Assembly (NCBI GenBank): GCA_902544065.1
Contig: CACCAS010000004.1
Coordinates: 1 to 64,000, forward strand
Direction: 5' to 3'
DNA: 64,000 bases
Source of the DNA: an uncultured Pelagibacteraceae bacterium
GTDB taxonomy: Bacteria > Pseudomonadota > Alphaproteobacteria > Pelagibacterales > AG-422-B15
Shown piece after piece: positions 1 to 8,984 of this stretch (position 1 is its first letter; each line of letters begins with the position of its first letter). The notes beneath the pieces were generated by a model. It saw nothing but the letters and a program-made list of their open reading frames with translations, was not told the DNA's origin and did not search any database. The position numbers were made by a program, and so were the translations under genes.

Positions 1-1
1 T

Positions 2-1414
2 ATGAAATATAAAGAAACATTAAATAAAGGTCTCAAAAGAGGTTACGAATTCACTGTTGCCGCAGATGTATACAATAATAGTATCAATGCAAAAATTGAG
101 GAGTTAAAAAAAACGATAAAAGTTGATGGATTTAGGCCTGGTAAGGTTCCAAATAATATTATTATGCAAAAACATGGTGAGGCAATAAATGCAGAAGTAC
201 TCAATGCTGTAGTAAACGAAAATGTCTCAAAAATTATTCAAGAAAATAAACATAGACCTGTATCTCAACCAAAAGTTGATTTTAAGAACGAAAAAGATAA
301 CAAGCTAAATGTCGATAAAGTTTTCAAAATTGAATTTGAACTATTTCCTGAAATTGAGATAGCTAAGTTTGATAAGATTGAAATTGAATCTACTACTGTA
401 AAACTTGATAAAAAAGAAATCGATAAGCGAATAGAAATGATTGCTAAATCTCAAAGAACTTATAAAGAAATGCCAGTCGATTATAAGTCAAAAAAAGATG
501 ATTCAATCTTGCTTGATTACGAAGGTACAATAGATGGAAAAAATTTCGATGGTGGTAAAGCGGAGAGTCAAACAATAGTATTAGGCTCAGGTAGATATAT
601 AAAAGATCTTGAAGATGGATTGGTTGGGTGTAAAAAAGGGGATAAAAAAAATGTCAAAGTAAAATTTCCTGCTGACTATAATTCTAAAGAGCTCCAGAAT
701 GCTGATGCTATATTTCAATGTGATATTAAAAAAATAAGTTCACCTGAGGAGTCAAAAGTTGATGATGCATTAGCAAAATCAATGGGTGCCGAAGATTTAA
801 GTGATTTAAAATCCAAAGTAGAAACTCAGATGAAAACAGAATATAGCGACTTGACTAAAAACTTAGACAAGAAAAACTTATTTGAAAAACTTCAAAAAAT
901 TCATGATTTCGAATTGCCACAAGATTTAATTGATGCTGAATTTAATAACTTATCTTCTAATTATCTTCAATCTCAAAACCCATCTTCGATTGACCATCAA
1001 AAAGAAATAAAAGACCATAAACTTTCTTCTGAAAATGAAATAAAATTTAAGGAGGATGCAAAAAATAGGATTGAAATGGGTTTAATTTTACAGGAAATAG
1101 GTAAGGTAAATAACATTTCTGTTACACCTGAAGAAATGAATAAAGCTTTATTTGAGTATGCGAGCAACTTTAAAGGACAAGAGCAGAAAGTTATTGATTA
1201 TTATAGAAATAATCAAGAAGCATCAATGCAACTACAAGCACCTTTATATGAAAACAAAATTGTAGACTTTATTTTATCTAAGGTTAAATTGAAAAAGAAA
1301 GAGGTTGACGTTGATTCGTTCATTAAACTTTACAATAACGTCAATGAGGTAAAAAACCCACATCCTAAAAAGAAGGCTGCTAAAAAGAAAACAGTTAAGA
1401 AGAAATCAAAATAA
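2..1414 (+). CDS. tig: Trigger factor, ribosome-associated chaperone / prolyl isomerase
   Basis: Trigger factor docks at the ribosomal exit tunnel and shields nascent chains. The 470-residue protein shows the family order: N-terminal ribosome-binding domain with the docking-loop signature GFRPGKVP (about residues 43-50), a central FKBP-type PPIase domain (about 160-250, with [11 protein letters not shown] and FDGGKAE), and a helical C-terminal chaperone domain. The last 15 or so residues are almost all lysine and alanine ([15 protein letters not shown]), a basic tail common in alphaproteobacterial homologues. The ATG is at base 2, so its promoter and RBS lie outside the window, but the N-terminus looks complete. 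It sits 4 nt ahead of clpP, the usual tig-clpP-clpX-lon order. Identification is firm. Confidence 0.96.
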   Translation: MKYKETLNKGLKRGYEFTVAADVYNNSINAKIEELKKTIKVDGFRPGKVPNNIIMQKHGEAINAEVLNAVVNENVSKIIQENKHRPVSQPKVDFKNEKDNKLNVDKVFKIEFELFPEIEIAKFDKIEIESTTVKLDKKEIDKRIEMIAKSQRTYKEMPVDYKSKKDDSILLDYEGTIDGKNFDGGKAESQTIVLGSGRYIKDLEDGLVGCKKGDKKNVKVKFPADYNSKELQNADAIFQCDIKKISSPEESKVDDALAKSMGAEDLSDLKSKVETQMKTEYSDLTKNLDKKNLFEKLQKIHDFELPQDLIDAEFNNLSSNYLQSQNPSSIDHQKEIKDHKLSSENEIKFKEDAKNRIEMGLILQEIGKVNNISVTPEEMNKALFEYASNFKGQEQKVIDYYRNNQEASMQLQAPLYENKIVDFILSKVKLKKKEVDVDSFIKLYNNVNEVKNPHPKKKAAKKKTVKKKSK

Positions 1415-1418
1415 TATA

Positions 1419-2042
1419 ATGGATAGGAATAAAATATTTAGTCAGCTTGTGCCAATGGTGGTAGAGCAAACTGGTAGAGGCGAAAGGGCTTTTGACATTT
1501 ACTCAAGACTTCTGAAGGAAAGAATTATTTTTTTAGTTGGCCCAGTAAATGATAGTATGGCATCGTTAGTTTCTGCTCAGCTTTTATTTTTAGAGTCAGA
1601 AAACCCTGAGAAAGAAATATCTTTGTATATAAATTCTCCTGGCGGAGTTGTAAGTGATGGTCTGGCAATTTATGATACAATGCAATTCATTCAATCACCT
1701 GTTTCAACTTTATGTTTTGGACAAGCTGCCTCAATGGGATCGTTTTTACTTGCTGCAGGTGAAAATAATAAAAGATTTGCACTTCCAAATAGCAGAATTA
1801 TGGTACACCAGCCTTCAGCTGGTTTTCAAGGTCAGGCAACAGATATAGAAATTCATGCAAAAGAAGTTTTAGCCCAAAAATCTAATCTTAATAAAATTTA
1901 CTCTAAGCATACAGGCCAGTCAGTTGAAGCTATTGAAGAAGCATTAGATAGGGATAATTTCATGTCGCCAACCGATGCTCAAGAGTTTGGTATAATTGAT
2001 AGTATCCAAGAAAAACGCATTGTTCTAAAAACTGAGAAATAG
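1419..2042 (+). CDS. clpP: ATP-dependent Clp protease proteolytic subunit ClpP
   Basis: ClpP is the serine-protease barrel that degrades substrates fed by ClpX or ClpA in the cytoplasm. The 207-residue protein has the catalytic triad in the expected places: Ser105 in GQAASMGS, His130 in MVHQP and Asp179 in LDRDNF. The N-terminus ([27 protein letters not shown]) is the standard one and begins with a short propeptide. The ATG lies 4 nt after the tig stop, so the two are probably co-transcribed. A 125-nt space follows before clpX. Confidence 0.98.
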   Translation: MDRNKIFSQLVPMVVEQTGRGERAFDIYSRLLKERIIFLVGPVNDSMASLVSAQLLFLESENPEKEISLYINSPGGVVSDGLAIYDTMQFIQSPVSTLCFGQAASMGSFLLAAGENNKRFALPNSRIMVHQPSAGFQGQATDIEIHAKEVLAQKSNLNKIYSKHTGQSVEAIEEALDRDNFMSPTDAQEFGIIDSIQEKRIVLKTEK

Positions 2043-2066
2043 CCTCAAATAGAGCTTTTAATTAAC

Positions 2067-2086
2067 TGTTTATAAACATTTTTTTT
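2067..2086 (+). terminator. Possible weak terminator after clpP
   Basis: A 12-nt perfect palindrome, TGTTTATAAACA (2067-2078), runs directly into eight T residues (2079-2086). The stem is only about 4 A/T-rich base pairs if a loop is allowed, so termination would be weak or absent. The position between clpP and clpX is the only argument for a function. It could equally be chance in AT-rich DNA. Confidence 0.25.
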
Positions 2087-2167
2087 GTGAAATTCACTAA
2101 ATTTAATTGTTTTTTGCCCCTAATAATGATTTCTTAGTGGGATATTGATTCGAAAATTTAAAGATTG

Positions 2168-3436
2168 ATGGTTGAAAATAGTAACGATAGTAAAAGTAAA
2201 AATACACTTTATTGCTCTTTTTGTGGCAAAAGCCAGCACGAGGTAAAAAAACTCATTGCTGGGCCAACTGTATTTATTTGCGATGAGTGTGTAGAACTTT
2301 GTAACGATATTATTCAAGAAGAAAATAAAGAGACCAAATCTAAGTCATCTAGTCAAATTCCTACTCCAAAAGAGATTTGTGAAACTCTTGATGAATTTGT
2401 AATCGGTCAAAAAGATGCAAAATATAATCTTTCAGTTGCGGTACATAATCATTATAAAAGGATAGAGCATTCAAGCCTTAAATCAGATGTAGAACTCTCA
2501 AAATCAAACATTTTATTAATTGGTCCAACGGGTTGCGGTAAAACTTTACTTGCGCAAACTCTTGCTCGCATCTTAGATGTTCCTTTCACAATGGCGGACG
2601 CTACTACTCTTACTGAAGCGGGCTATGTCGGAGAGGATGTGGAAAATATAATTTTAAAACTTCTACAAGCTTCAGATTATAATGTTGAAAGAGCTCAAAG
2701 GGGAATTGTTTATATTGATGAAATTGACAAAGTTAGTCGAAAATCTGAAAACCCCTCAATAACTAGGGATGTTTCTGGAGAAGGTGTTCAACAAGCTCTT
2801 CTTAAAATAATGGAAGGTACTGTTGCAAGTGTGCCGCCACAAGGTGGAAGAAAGCATCCTCAACAAGAATTCCTTCAAGTTGATACTACTAATATACTTT
2901 TTATATGTGGGGGAGCATTCTCGGGTCTTGATAAATTGATCAACAAAAGATCTAAAGGTACTGGTATTGGATTCCAGGCTAACGTAAAAAAATATGAAGA
3001 AAAGTCAAGTGGCAATAGTCTTATGGACTTAGAGCCAGAAGACTTATTAAATTATGGTCTAATTCCAGAGTTTGTTGGAAGATTACCAATTGTCACAACA
3101 TTAACAGACCTTGATGAGGAATCTCTGATGAAAATTCTTCAAGAGCCTAAAAATGCACTTGTCAAACAGTATCAAACATTATTTGGAATGGAAGATGTTA
3201 AGCTGATTTTATCAAAAGATGCTCTAAGTGTGATTGCAAATAAAGCAATTGCTAGAAAAACGGGAGCAAGAGGACTAAGGTCAATTCTTGAAAATATTCT
3301 TTTGGATACAATGTTTGAACTCCCATCTCTTGAAGGTGTTGAGGAGGTCGTGATTAACGCGGAGGTTGCTGAGGGTAGAGCACGGCCATTGTACATTTAT
3401 TCAGATACTAAAAAGTCTTCTGAAACAAGCGCTTAA
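2168..3436 (+). CDS. clpX: Clp protease ATP-binding subunit ClpX
   Basis: ClpX is the AAA+ unfoldase that recognises tagged proteins and threads them into ClpP. The N-terminal zinc-binding domain has cysteines C16, C19, C38 and C41. Walker A is GPTGCGKT (residues 119-126), the pore loop is AGYVGEDVE, Walker B is IVYIDEIDK, and the conserved RKHPQQEF segment and C-terminal AAA+ lid (ARGLRSILE) are intact. Length is 422 residues, normal for the family. I start at the ATG at 2168. An in-frame TTG three bases earlier would add one residue. There is no strong Shine-Dalgarno. Confidence 0.97.
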   Translation: MVENSNDSKSKNTLYCSFCGKSQHEVKKLIAGPTVFICDECVELCNDIIQEENKETKSKSSSQIPTPKEICETLDEFVIGQKDAKYNLSVAVHNHYKRIEHSSLKSDVELSKSNILLIGPTGCGKTLLAQTLARILDVPFTMADATTLTEAGYVGEDVENIILKLLQASDYNVERAQRGIVYIDEIDKVSRKSENPSITRDVSGEGVQQALLKIMEGTVASVPPQGGRKHPQQEFLQVDTTNILFICGGAFSGLDKLINKRSKGTGIGFQANVKKYEEKSSGNSLMDLEPEDLLNYGLIPEFVGRLPIVTTLTDLDEESLMKILQEPKNALVKQYQTLFGMEDVKLILSKDALSVIANKAIARKTGARGLRSILENILLDTMFELPSLEGVEEVVINAEVAEGRARPLYIYSDTKKSSETSA

Positions 3437-3493
3437 CTGCCCTTAACGCTCACCTTCTTGAAAATCATTTTTTTATGCACATTTAATAGATGG

Positions 3494-3521
3494 CTCTTTA
3501 ATAATTAACTTTACTAAAGAG
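3494..3521. repeat. Inverted repeat in the clpX-lon spacer
   Basis: CTCTTTA (3494-3500) is exactly repeated in inverted form as TAAAGAG (3515-3521), with a 14-nt spacer. The repeat lies 41 nt before the lon start codon, in the 126-nt clpX-lon gap. It could be the stem of a weak terminator for clpX, or a binding site controlling lon. The sequence does not decide between them, and I recognise no known operator. Confidence 0.4.
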
Positions 3522-3562
3522 TGCTTTAAATTTCTTATTAATAATAAAAAAAAGATTCATAT

Positions 3563-5971
3563 ATGACTGAAAATAATATCCCAGTTTTGCCCCTCAGAGA
3601 TATAGTAGTGTTCCCGCACATGGTAGTCCCTCTTTTTGTTGGTAGAGATAAATCTGTCAATGCACTTGAAAAGGTGATGTCAGGTGATAAGCGTATAATG
3701 TTAATTACACAAAAAAAAGCATCTGTAGATGATCCAAAAAAGGATGATTTGTATGATTTTGGGACTGTAGCGAATGTATTGCAGTTATTGAAACTTCCTG
3801 ACGGTACAGTAAAGGTATTAGTGGAGGGATTGCAACGTGCATCAATTAACATATTTGCTGATAAGGAAACTTATCTTGAGTCAAATATCGACTTAATTGA
3901 AGAAAACATAGATACGACAGATAAAAAAATAAGGGCACAATCAAAATCAATTACCAACTTGTTTGATAAATATGTAAGTTTGAACAAAAAAATACCACCT
4001 GAAGTAATTGGGACAATAAATGAGATAGATGACCTATCCAAACTAAGCGATACAATTGCATCTCACTTGTCGATCAAGCTTTCTGATAAACAAGAAATAT
4101 TAGAAGCAATAGATCTATCAGATCGTATTGATAAGATTATGAATTTTATTCAGGCAGAACTTGATGTAATGCAAGTTGAAAAGAAGATTAGAGGGCGTGT
4201 AAAAAATCAAATGGAGAAAACTCAACGAGAGTATTATTTAAATGAGCAAATGAAAGCGATTCAGAAAGAACTTGGCGAAGGTGAAGAGGGTAAGGATGAT
4301 GTTCAAGAATATGAGGAAAAAATTGAGGAAACAAAATTATCAAAAGAAGCCCGTGAAAAATGCTACACTGAGATGAAAAAATTAAAATCGATGAGTCCTA
4401 TGTCCGCTGAATCAAGCGTGATACGTAATTACCTTGATTGGATTTTATCCATACCTTGGAACAAGAAGACAAAAATTAAAAAAGATATTAACTTTGCTGA
4501 AAAAGTACTTAATGAAGATCATTACGGCTTAGAAAAAGTGAAAGAAAGAATCCTTGAGTATCTGGCTGTTCAGCAAAGGATAAAAAAAATGAAAGGGCCA
4601 ATTCTTTGTCTCGTTGGAGCCCCTGGTGTTGGAAAAACATCGTTAGGAAAATCCATTGCACGCTCTACTGGAAGAAAGTTTGTGCGTATGTCGCTTGGCG
4701 GTGTGCGTGATGAAGCAGAGATTAGGGGTCATAGAAGAACTTATATTGGGTCATTGCCTGGCAAAGTATTGCAAATGATGAAAAAAGCAGGTTCATCTAA
4801 TCCTTTATTCTTATTAGACGAAATTGATAAACTTGGGGCTGACTATAGGGGAGATCCTTCTTCAGCTTTACTTGAAGTGTTAGATCCAGAGCAAAATAAC
4901 TCATTCAATGATCATTATCTTGAAGTAGATTACGATTTGTCAGATACCATGTTCATTACAACAGCAAATACATTAAGAATGCCGCCAGCATTATTGGATA
5001 GGATGGAAATTATCAGAATTGCAGGTTATACAGAGGATGAAAAATTAGAAATTGTAAAGCAACACCTTGCCCCTCAGATGCTTGAAAAACATGGCCTAAA
5101 AAAAGATGAACTTATTTTAGATGACTCAGCAATCTTAGGTTTAATTAGATATTATACACGTGAAGCTGGAGTAAGAAGCCTCGAAAGAGAGCTTTCAAAT
5201 CTCGCGCGTAAAACCGTTAAAAAAATTGTAGCTGGTGAAGTTGCATCAATAAAAATTGATGAAAACAATTTAAACGACTTTGCTGGGGTTAGAAAGTTTA
5301 AGTACGGTGAAATTGACAATGATGATCAAGTTGGAATTGTGACTGGTCTTGCCTGGACTGAGGTAGGCGGAGATATATTGCCAATTGAATCTGTTATTAT
5401 GCCAGGAAAAGGTAGAATGACCATAACTGGTAAGTTAGGCGATGTAATGAAAGAATCAATACAGGCAGCTAAGTCGTATGTTCGCTCAAGATGCATAGAG
5501 TTTGGGATTAAGCCAACTATTTTTCCTCTAAGAGATATACATATACATGTTCCAGAAGGGGCTATTCCGAAAGATGGACCGTCAGCGGGTCTAGGTATGG
5601 TAACTTCAATTGTTTCTGTTTTAACTGGTATTCCGGTAAGAAAAGAAATTGCAATGACAGGTGAGGTAACTTTGCGTGGAAAAGCTCTCGGCATTGGAGG
5701 GCTCAAAGAGAAATTATTAGCGGCACTTAGGGCTGGGACAAAAACAGTAATCATTCCAAAAGAAAATGAAAAAGATATGGCTGATATACCTGATAATGTT
5801 AAAAGCGGTCTTGAGCTAATCTTTGTCGACAATGTAGATGAGGTTTTAAAAATTGCTTTAACCAAGCCTCTGCTTCCAATTGAGTGGAATGAGGATGATT
5901 CGCCGAGATCTTCCAATGAGATAAAAGACGAAGACAGTGAACAAGATGCGGATAATCCAATAACTCATTGA
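3563..5971 (+). CDS. lon: ATP-dependent endopeptidase Lon
   Basis: Lon degrades misfolded and short-lived regulatory proteins. The 802-residue protein has the LonA layout: N-terminal substrate-binding domain (IPVLPLRDIVVFPHM), a coiled-coil middle, an AAA+ module with Walker A GAPGVGKT (352-359) and Walker B PLFLLDEIDK, and a C-terminal protease domain with the Ser/Lys dyad Ser674 (PKDGPSAGLG) and Lys715 (GGLKEKLL). The C-terminal 25 residues are acidic and probably disordered. The gene stands between clpX and hupB, as is usual in alphaproteobacteria. Confidence 0.98.
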   Translation: MTENNIPVLPLRDIVVFPHMVVPLFVGRDKSVNALEKVMSGDKRIMLITQKKASVDDPKKDDLYDFGTVANVLQLLKLPDGTVKVLVEGLQRASINIFADKETYLESNIDLIEENIDTTDKKIRAQSKSITNLFDKYVSLNKKIPPEVIGTINEIDDLSKLSDTIASHLSIKLSDKQEILEAIDLSDRIDKIMNFIQAELDVMQVEKKIRGRVKNQMEKTQREYYLNEQMKAIQKELGEGEEGKDDVQEYEEKIEETKLSKEAREKCYTEMKKLKSMSPMSAESSVIRNYLDWILSIPWNKKTKIKKDINFAEKVLNEDHYGLEKVKERILEYLAVQQRIKKMKGPILCLVGAPGVGKTSLGKSIARSTGRKFVRMSLGGVRDEAEIRGHRRTYIGSLPGKVLQMMKKAGSSNPLFLLDEIDKLGADYRGDPSSALLEVLDPEQNNSFNDHYLEVDYDLSDTMFITTANTLRMPPALLDRMEIIRIAGYTEDEKLEIVKQHLAPQMLEKHGLKKDELILDDSAILGLIRYYTREAGVRSLERELSNLARKTVKKIVAGEVASIKIDENNLNDFAGVRKFKYGEIDNDDQVGIVTGLAWTEVGGDILPIESVIMPGKGRMTITGKLGDVMKESIQAAKSYVRSRCIEFGIKPTIFPLRDIHIHVPEGAIPKDGPSAGLGMVTSIVSVLTGIPVRKEIAMTGEVTLRGKALGIGGLKEKLLAALRAGTKTVIIPKENEKDMADIPDNVKSGLELIFVDNVDEVLKIALTKPLLPIEWNEDDSPRSSNEIKDEDSEQDADNPITH

Positions 5972-6038
5972 TTAGTTTAGCAATTCTAATTTTTTAGGCA
6001 TTAAAATTCAATTTTTACCGGTTTTTCAAGGCTTTTTC

Positions 6039-6076
6039 TTGACTATATATAGTACTTCAGATCTCATAGTTATAAT
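6039..6076 (+). promoter_or_regulatory. Candidate promoter for the HU gene
   Basis: A perfect -10 hexamer, TATAAT (6071-6076), lies 33 nt before the HU start codon. TTGACT (6039-6044) resembles a -35 box, but the 26-nt spacing is too long for a standard sigma-70 promoter, so the two probably do not work together. The -10 is the more credible element. HU genes are usually strongly expressed from their own promoter, which fits this site. Confidence 0.35.
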
Positions 6077-6109
6077 ACGAATCAATAACTCCTAGAAAAG
6101 GTGGGGATT

Positions 6110-6400
6110 ATGAATAAACAAGACTTAATAGGAAAAGTAGCTGAAGTTACTGGAATGCAGAAATCAGATTCAGAAAAGGCAGTTAATGCCGTTTTTGACC
6201 AAATTACTGACGTTCTAAAAGCAAGAGGTGAAGTAAGATTGGTAGGCTTTGGCACATTCAAAACTTCAATCAGAAAGGCTTCTCAGGGGCGAAATCCACG
6301 TACCAACGAGGTCATTCAAATACCTCAATCAACCAGACCTAAATTTACAGCAGGTAAAGGTTTGAAAGAGGCTGTTAATAACGCGGGCGGAGGAATGTAG
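6110..6400 (+). CDS. hupB: DNA-binding protein HU
   Basis: HU is a small dimeric protein that bends and compacts DNA. The 96-residue product has the whole family fold: N-terminal helices (MNKQDLIGKVAEVTGM), the GFGTF turn, and the beta-arm GRNPRTNEVIQIPQSTRPKF that enters the minor groove, ending in a lysine-containing helix. I start at the ATG at 6110 because the purine-rich AAAGGTGGGG (6097-6106) just upstream is a good Shine-Dalgarno. An upstream in-frame GTG at 6101 falls inside it. A strong terminator follows directly. Confidence 0.97.
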   Translation: MNKQDLIGKVAEVTGMQKSDSEKAVNAVFDQITDVLKARGEVRLVGFGTFKTSIRKASQGRNPRTNEVIQIPQSTRPKFTAGKGLKEAVNNAGGGM

Positions 6401-6427
6401 GTTCCACCCCATTGCGAAATTATTTTA

Positions 6428-6469
6428 AAATCCGATCGTACATTTTTTTGTATGGTCGGATTTTTTTTT
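6428..6469 (+). terminator. Intrinsic terminator after hupB
   Basis: AAATCCGATCGTACA is followed by a T-rich loop and the matching arm TGTATGGTCGGATTT, giving a stem of about 15 pairs that includes two G-U pairs. The 3' arm runs into nine T residues (6461-6469). This is the clearest rho-independent terminator in the window and ends the lon/hupB region before the tRNA pair. The stem also carries A residues on its 5' side, so it could act partly in the other direction. Confidence 0.9.
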
Positions 6470-6518
6470 AATAAATTACATTTTACCTTCCATGAAATAG
6501 ATATATAACAGTCCTTCC

Positions 6519-6594
6519 GGGCGATTAGCTCAGCTGGAAGAGCGTCACGTTTACACCGTGAATGTCGGCAGTTCGAACCTGTCATCGCCCACCA
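6519..6594 (+). tRNA. tRNA-Val (anticodon TAC)
   Basis: The 76-nt gene folds as a normal cloverleaf. Acceptor strands GGGCGAT and ATCGCCC pair fully. The anticodon stem TCACG/CGTGA encloses the loop TTTACAC with anticodon TAC. The T arm holds GTTCGAA. The 3' end ACCA is encoded, with discriminator A. This tRNA reads GUA and, by wobble, other valine codons. tRNA-Asp follows 8 nt downstream, so the two are probably one transcript. Confidence 0.97.
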
Positions 6595-6602
6595 CTTTTT
6601 GT

Positions 6603-6679
6603 GGGGGTGTAGCTCAGTTGGTTAGAGCGCCTGCCTGTCACGCAGGAGGTCGCGGGTTCGAGTCCCGTCACTCCCGCCA
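6603..6679 (+). tRNA. tRNA-Asp (anticodon GTC)
   Basis: The 77-nt gene has acceptor strands GGGGGTG and CACTCCC (one G-U pair), an anticodon stem CCTGC/GCAGG around loop CTGTCAC with anticodon GTC, the T-loop GGTTCGAGTCC, discriminator G and an encoded CCA. In many alphaproteobacteria this tRNA is immediately followed by nuoA. Here a 4 kb block of other genes separates the two. Confidence 0.97.
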
Positions 6680-6730
6680 CATACGAATTGCTTATTTGCC
6701 TTTATTTGACTCTAGTATTATGCTTATAAA

Positions 6731-7147
6731 GTGATCGAAAATTTTAATAGCATTTACCTCCTTATTTTGCATCTATTGATGACAGTACTTTTTGGAGTTT
6801 TTTCTTTCAGAGCTCTTTTTGCACCAGACGGTATGGCAAAAGAGTTTAATATGGATAAAAGCAGTATTTATATTATTCGAGTATTAGGCGCATTTATAAC
6901 ACCATTTTTTCTTATAGGTATTTATTTAATATTTAGACCGAACGGTCCCGAAGGTGCTTGGGCTTATTATAACTTAATATTCTTACTAGGTTTAATTTTA
7001 TCTATATATGATACGACTTTTTTTCTTAAAGGGATTGATACAGAAACAGGCGCAAAGAACTCAGTAATTGATCTTATGATCGACGCTTTTACTCTGGTGG
7101 CATCGATTATATTAATCATAGGACTATCCGATAAGATATATATCTAA
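6731..7147 (+). CDS. Hypothetical four-helix membrane protein
   Basis: I do not recognise a family with certainty. The 138-residue product looks like a small integral membrane protein with about four hydrophobic segments (roughly residues 7-28, 48-68, 79-97 and 115-135). The short connecting stretches hold conserved-looking charged residues (FAPDGMAKEFNMD, FRPNGPEG). The start is uncertain: GTG at 6731 gives the full first helix, while the next ATG at 6779 would cut into it. No convincing Shine-Dalgarno is seen. It is transcribed toward the minus-strand cassette, with 43 nt between stops. Reality of the gene is likely, function unknown. Confidence 0.7.
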   Translation: MIENFNSIYLLILHLLMTVLFGVFSFRALFAPDGMAKEFNMDKSSIYIIRVLGAFITPFFLIGIYLIFRPNGPEGAWAYYNLIFLLGLILSIYDTTFFLKGIDTETGAKNSVIDLMIDAFTLVASIILIIGLSDKIYI

Positions 7148-7190
7148 TATTTTACTTTTTAGGGTTAATTTTTTGATTTAATCTATTTTT

Positions 7191-8060
7191 TTAACTTAAT
7201 ACAGCATTCCTAAGTTGCTGAGCACCCTCAATAAGTCTTGTAGTAGGACGACTGAAATAAGCATCAGAGTCAAATGAATATATATTGTCTGTCTTAAATG
7301 GTCTTAAGAAATTAATTTTTTTGTTATTTTTTAATTTTTCAGCAAAGGATTTATTTTCATGCAATTTATATCCACAGCAGATTACTGCTATATCATCTGG
7401 ATCTGATTCAATTATCTCTTCTATACTGATTACTCGCGAATGCTCACCTTTTTGACCAATAGCAGAACGAAAACCGGCAATTTCAATTTGTTCAGGTACC
7501 CAGTGTCCTGCGGAAAAATAGGGATCAATCCATTCAAGTGATAGAATTTTACGAGAGTATTTTGGCAAGCTATCCAGTTCATCCCTTTTCGCCATAGCCT
7601 TATCAACATGTTGTTTCGCTTCCTTTTCTGCATCTAAGTGTTCTCCTAGCTTGAGTATTTCTGAGCATATTTCTCTAAACGATTTTCCATTTAATGAAAT
7701 GATTTGAGTTGATGACGGTAAAGTGCACAGAGTACCTTTAAGAACTACTTCTATCTCACTACTTGAAATCGCGCATACTTCACAGAGACCTTGGGTTATT
7801 ATAACGTCAGGTTTTAATTCATTGAGTAACTGAGTATTTATTTCATACAAAGGCAGTTTACTATGAACCTTTTTTCGAACCTGTATATCAATTTCGCGTT
7901 GATCTTGGTTTGAGCCAATTGAAGAATGGGTAATTACACTAAGTTCTTTTATGCTTTTTGGGTAGTTGCATTCATGACTAATGGCAACGAGATTATCCTT
8001 TAGGCCAATATCACAAACTATTTCACTAGCACTAGGCAGTAAGCTTGCAATGCGCATCAT
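7191..8060 (-). CDS. BtuF-like cobalamin-binding / ABC substrate-binding family protein
   Basis: The 289-residue protein has the two-lobed periplasmic-binding-protein type III layout (helical backbone family of BtuF and siderophore binders). The opening RIASLLPSASEIVCDIGL and the SHECNYP motif are typical of the BtuF-like subgroup usually annotated as cobalamin-binding protein. DVIITQGLCEVCAIS and DDIAVICCGYKLHE mark the lobe interfaces. There is no signal peptide, and no permease or ATPase gene lies nearby, so a role in vitamin B12 uptake is inferred from family only. A second in-frame ATG is one codon downstream. It is the last gene of the minus-strand cassette. Confidence 0.75.
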   Translation of the reverse strand: MMRIASLLPSASEIVCDIGLKDNLVAISHECNYPKSIKELSVITHSSIGSNQDQREIDIQVRKKVHSKLPLYEINTQLLNELKPDVIITQGLCEVCAISSSEIEVVLKGTLCTLPSSTQIISLNGKSFREICSEILKLGEHLDAEKEAKQHVDKAMAKRDELDSLPKYSRKILSLEWIDPYFSAGHWVPEQIEIAGFRSAIGQKGEHSRVISIEEIIESDPDDIAVICCGYKLHENKSFAEKLKNNKKINFLRPFKTDNIYSFDSDAYFSRPTTRLIEGAQQLRNAVLS

Positions 8061-8062
8061 AT

Positions 8063-8359
8063 CTAATCATGTTCGCCATCTTTTCCTCGAAAGGACTTTA
8101 GATCGTAAATTTGAGGTCTGTTTTTTGCTGTATTAAAAACAAAAGCAGTAATGAAGATTGCGGCAATAAAAAGTACGTGAGCAATGGAGGTTATTCCGAA
8201 GACAAAAATACTGTCAACTATGTATAGAGAAAACACACCACTCCACATAAAAGCAAGTATTTGCATAACCATATGCCTAACTTTTAGATTAGTAATATTG
8301 CTGAGTGGATTAACATTTGGATCCATTATAGAGGACCATATTTTTTTTATAAAATTCAT
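8063..8359 (-). CDS. Hypothetical small membrane protein with two helices
   Basis: The 98-residue product begins with an amphipathic stretch (FIKKIWSSIMDPNVNP), followed by two hydrophobic segments (about 30-52 and 56-76) and a charged C-terminal tail. I recognise no family. Its ATG lies 37 nt after the flavodoxin-like gene and its stop is 2 nt before the BtuF-like gene, so it is almost certainly part of the same transcript. The tight packing is the main evidence that it is a real gene. Confidence 0.65.
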   Translation of the reverse strand: MNFIKKIWSSIMDPNVNPLSNITNLKVRHMVMQILAFMWSGVFSLYIVDSIFVFGITSIAHVLFIAAIFITAFVFNTAKNRPQIYDLKSFRGKDGEHD

Positions 8360-8396
8360 ATTAATTAAGTAGTTTCATTGTTATTAAAAAGCAAGT

Positions 8397-8984
8397 CTAT
8401 TGAAATAATGTTGCTGTATCTTGAACGTCTTTAAGAAATTTCTTTCTTATCTTTTCCGATACAAAAGGGACAGCAAAATATCGTTTATAGAGTATATTTT
8501 TAATGCCACAGATATGAAAAACGCCTCTTTTTAGACGCCTTATCGGCAGATTTAAAAAAAAAGTCGTTATCGCTAATCTTGGTGATCCATATGTACAAAA
8601 AATAATTGCTTTCTTGTCACCCAGGTTCCCCAGAGGATATCCGTAATTACCAACCAGTTGTTTAAAGGTAAATGCCCATGGTGGAGCTAATACCTTATCA
8701 ATCCAGCCTTCCAGAATTGCTGGCATTCTAAAATTCCAAATTGGTGCAATAAGAACGATGGTATCACTCGCATCAATTCGACTTCTGTGGTCAAGAACAT
8801 CTGGCCCTGGATTACCTCCTGCATAAACAGGGTCAAATTTGTCTTTATAAAGGTCTACTATATCAACGCTATGTCCTGCCTTTTCAGCGCTTTCAATAAA
8901 TGTATTTTTAATGGCAGCATTGAACGAGTTATCATCGTAATGCCCATAAACAATAAAAAACCGTCTACTTTTTTTTTCTCTCAC
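8397..8984 (-). CDS. Flavodoxin-fold NAD(P)H:quinone oxidoreductase-like protein
   Basis: The 195-residue protein matches the Flavodoxin_2 group (KefF, MdaB, NQO1): a beta strand RRFFIVYGHYDDNSFN that binds the flavin phosphate, the segment VLIAPIWNFRMPAILEGWIDKVL typical of the group, and IIFCTYGSP before the last strand. Such enzymes reduce quinones by two electrons with NAD(P)H and FMN/FAD, avoiding radical formation. The substrate here is unknown. The start overlaps the GST gene by 20 nt, which implies translational coupling. Confidence 0.82.
   Translation of the reverse strand: MREKKSRRFFIVYGHYDDNSFNAAIKNTFIESAEKAGHSVDIVDLYKDKFDPVYAGGNPGPDVLDHRSRIDASDTIVLIAPIWNFRMPAILEGWIDKVLAPPWAFTFKQLVGNYGYPLGNLGDKKAIIFCTYGSPRLAITTFFLNLPIRRLKRGVFHICGIKNILYKRYFAVPFVSEKIRKKFLKDVQDTATLFQ

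Noticed and set aside
5326..5916. 196-codon open frame on the minus strand inside lon
   Set aside because: It lies antisense to the strongly conserved Lon protease domain, and its protein resembles nothing. Long antisense frames are a by-product of codon use in conserved genes.
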